A stretch of 64,000 bases of DNA from Sipunculus nudus (Eukaryota; Annelida; Sipuncula; Golfingiida; Sipunculidae), in assembly GCA_026874595.1 (NCBI GenBank), contig CM049316.1, positions 49,666,695-49,730,694 on the forward strand. The letters run 5' to 3'. A program made the translations under genes and the position numbers. The notes beneath the pieces were generated by a model. That model was not told where the DNA came from. It ran no database searches and worked only from the letters and a program-made list of their open reading frames with translations. Shown here piece after piece: positions 61,525 through 64,000 of the stretch (position 1 is the stretch's first letter; each line of letters opens with the position of its first letter).

Positions 61525-61671
61525 TCAATGAACATGATCTGTTCTTATACAATTGAGAGAACCCTACCCTAGAATATTTTTGTGAAAAAGTAAACCATTC
61601 AGCTTGACAGTTTCATCATAAAACATTTTAAAGCTGTAAGTGGTTAAAATTACAAGGTTTCTGACTGTAAA

Positions 61672-62237
61672 CAAGGGACCCATGGGTCACGGCGCTCAGC
61701 TTAATTTTGAAATTTTTGCAAATGCAAAATATTCTATTTTAATGTTTTTCATTTATAAAAGCAGATGAGAAGCTAAGAGGAAAGAGGCCCTCCTACTTGG
61801 TTATAGTGAAGTTCTAAATATATGATTGCAAACTAATACTCTGACAAGACTGTCATGAAGAAAAACAGTAAAAGTTTTGAGATACTGTGATGCATATGAA
61901 AAATTTACAGATGGACAGGCCAGTGGACAGAATGGACTAATACCTTTATTTCACTTTCAAGGGAATAATGCATTTAAGTTTATATATAAGCCTATTATTT
62001 AAGCATATCCACTTTTTCAATTAAAATAGTTTTTATCTGATTATTTTTTTTATCTACAAGTTTTATAAATTTGTATTAAAAAACACTGAAAATACAAGTT
62101 AAAATATTAGAATTCTAAGTTGCAATCATTATATATCCAGAGTGTATGTATCTCATATTGGGTCATATTATGCATACACGTATATTTTTATTATTTTTAA
62201 ATCACAAATGTTTAAACTGAAAATAGGTTTTTAATAA
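61672..62237 (+). mobile_element. Family A 5' part
   Basis: It starts CAAGGGACCCATGGGTCACG and is closest to the fragment at 21447-22104, sharing the same internal deletion relative to the 3.2-kb subtype. It is interrupted by the A element at 62238. Confidence 0.75.
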
Positions 62238-64000
62238 CAAGGGACCCATGGGTCACGGCGCTCAGCTGTTATATATGATAAAAATATGATTTGGGAAAGA
62301 GGCACATGCTTGTTTTGTGTGGTAATAAATATAAGCTTTATTATGAGTTGTTGGTGTTTAGCTTATGTATGATTTTGATAGTATCTTTGGAGACAGGGAA
62401 GAGGATTGATTTCATTTATTTTATTAACAAATGGAGTGCTATTGTCACACAGATTTTGACTTGGCCATATAACTTATAAGCAGCACATATTATAAAAGAG
62501 TTTAACTATTTATTAAAATTTAATAACAAATATTGTGCCAATATAATTTTTACTAAAAAAATAATAAGAAAATCATATGATTTTTTAAAATAAAATATAA
62601 CTGAAATGATTATTGAAATAATATTATAGAATATATTCATGAATGCATTCATGAATACATTTTGAAAGTATCTGCACTGGTATTCAAATACTTTCATTTT
62701 TACCTGAATTCCCATTCTTATGCAATAAATTTTTTTAATGCAGTACATATTCATATTTATTTTCAAATACATTTGCAAAGCATTCACACCATGTCTAGTA
62801 TTTATTCAGTATTAGCCAAACAAAGATGTTGAGAATCCAGAATATACAAAATTCACAAATTTAAATAATGATCAGAAGTACCTGGTTTTATGGCTTTTAT
62901 TTATATTAAAAAAATAAATGTAATATATTCAGTTTGGACTACTTTCACATCAATCTACACACTAGACACAGTAGGAATCTAGATTAATATTATCAACTGC
63001 ATCTTTGTCTATCATTAATTTCCTTCATATGATCCCTAATGATTAGTAATAAATAATATGATTTATTTTTTTATCATTAAAATTTCACTGAAAAATACCA
63101 TAGGTGACTGCATGGTGTTATTTGGAATAACATTGACATTCTATCCATCCATACAAGATTCTTACATCATCAGTAACTGCAAGTTATTTTCTGTTACTCA
63201 TCAACTAACAAATTCCTTTTCTATTAATTTTTCTTTAATTTGTTATAAAAAAAAAACAATATTAATTTATAGTTTATTGTTATGTTGTTTTTCAAAACAA
63301 CTACTAGATGAGTTGGGTTGGACACCTGGATCAACTGTGGCTGGGCATTAGCTGCCTGGCTGCCCCAGTGTATGCTTCACTCAAGCATGCATAATCTGAT
63401 GAAAGGTCAACAAGGTCAACATACAGGTGACTGAAGAGGGGCTGGATTAAGCCTGGGTCTGACATGGTCTCATATAAACAATAATAAAAGCTACAATATT
63501 TGGCCAATTTCTTTCAGCTTTCTAAACTACAAAGATGAAATCCTTATGTGTGCATGATATGAAAATTATATCAACAGTGCTCTCAGGAAACAAACGTGCC
63601 ATGGTCAAAGTTGGGCAAAATTTAAGGTACTAATTTTATATTTATACTAATAACTTATAAAATTTGAAAAATTCAGAACTAACTTTTTGTATTCTATTGA
63701 ATCTTGATTAAATAATGTTACATCCCAAAATATCTCTAGCTTCAGCAATCCTCTTGTTAAGGGATTAAATATATTTCTTGATTTTTTAAAAAGTGCATTA
63801 TGTTTGGGCCCATAACTTAAAACAATTACGCAATACTGACATCATTTCTGGCATGTGCATAGCAAATGTATAGAAAAATATGTATATTATATATGATCAA
63901 AGTCAGATCAGTGGTTTTGATATTAGGCAGTCTTACAGTGTAACAATGGGTTTTTAATGGAAAAATGAAGTTTTTCATTAATATTTCGCAGGAATTAAGT
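62238..64000 (+). mobile_element. Family A element (2.6-kb subtype), runs off the right edge
   Basis: It starts CAAGGGACCCATGGGTCACG with GCTGTTATATATGAT and is colinear with 15106-16860 to the end of the window. Its 3' end should lie roughly 0.9 kb beyond. Confidence 0.85.

Larger units (their letters stand above)
56651..61671 (+). mobile_element. Family B element, interrupted by A, 3' end not seen
   Basis: It starts CAAGGCCTACAGGCCTATTT and AACCTGTGCAA. Body to 57820 follows the B copies (CACCACCAGTC units, TGAACTCTTGACCTGTTGCC) and resumes at 61525-61671 (TTCAGCTTGACAGTTTC), with the A element 57821-61524 between them. It then stops at the A element starting at 61672, so the B terminus is lost or beyond the window. 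Confidence 0.65.

Overview
This is a metazoan intronic window, AT-rich and very heavily loaded with transposable elements. The only protein-coding gene I can support is the 3' part of CNOT1, the scaffold subunit of the CCR4-NOT deadenylase complex. It lies on the minus strand as seven small exons between 56154 and 8150. Translated in order and joined by GT-AG introns, they give 1262 nt of uninterrupted reading frame in the conserved C-terminal Not1 domain, which carries the CNOT2/CNOT3-binding module. The upstream exons lie to the right of the window and the last coding exon(s) to the left. Introns run from about 1.1 kb to 13.5 kb. The repeat content points to a mollusc, probably a bivalve: short Helitron-like elements with ACAAG... 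starts, internal tandem units, ACGG microsatellites and ...GAGCTAAAAA ends. That assignment is inference.

Nearly everything else is mobile DNA. I recognise five families of Helitron/Helentron-like non-autonomous elements, here called A to E. A starts CAAGGGACCCATGGGTC and ends CAGCTGAGCTAAAAA. B starts CAAGGCCTACAGGCCT and ends CACAGGTTCGCTAAAAA. C starts CTAGATGTGTCGG and ends GGCGGGGGCATAAAA. D starts around a GGCACC...GGTGCC hairpin and ends GTCTGGGGATACAA. E starts CTAGATGTGGTCGG and ends GGGGCCCTAATAAAA. All recognised termini are in the plus orientation, antisense to CNOT1. They nest in each other, so empty and filled sites can be compared inside the window. These comparisons support insertion between A and T without target duplication.

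Layout from left to right: 1-7619 is a stack of A elements three deep. Exon 8150-8282 follows, then a decayed mariner transposase at about 8430-8770. At 8778-20265 a 19-bp minisatellite is split by an 11.1-kb TA-flanked TIR transposon (8941-20087), which holds one A element and a second TIR transposon (12707-19634), itself holding two nested A elements. Exon 20997-21177 comes next, then an A fragment and a B element (21447-25685) and B/C/A fragments to about 28290. The exons at 28665-28991, 30381-30482 and 31608-31725 follow. At 32532-41570 an A element is swollen to 9 kb by nested A and D insertions. An A element sits at 42379-43359 and an exon at 45237-45400. An E element in a minisatellite (45604-46303) precedes an A element carrying a D insertion (46777-51375) and a B/C/A stack (51382-55745). 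After exon 55918-56154 there is another B/A stack to the right edge.

The most unusual signal is in the element ends. In families A, C and D the 3' end is a 12-13 bp hairpin with a 3-nt loop and an imperfection in its 5' arm. A motif near the 5' end of the same element is the perfect complement of the 3' arm. A second striking signal is the dense arrays of AGGTCA half-sites (DR1 and TCAAGGTCA types) carried in tandem by A and D elements.
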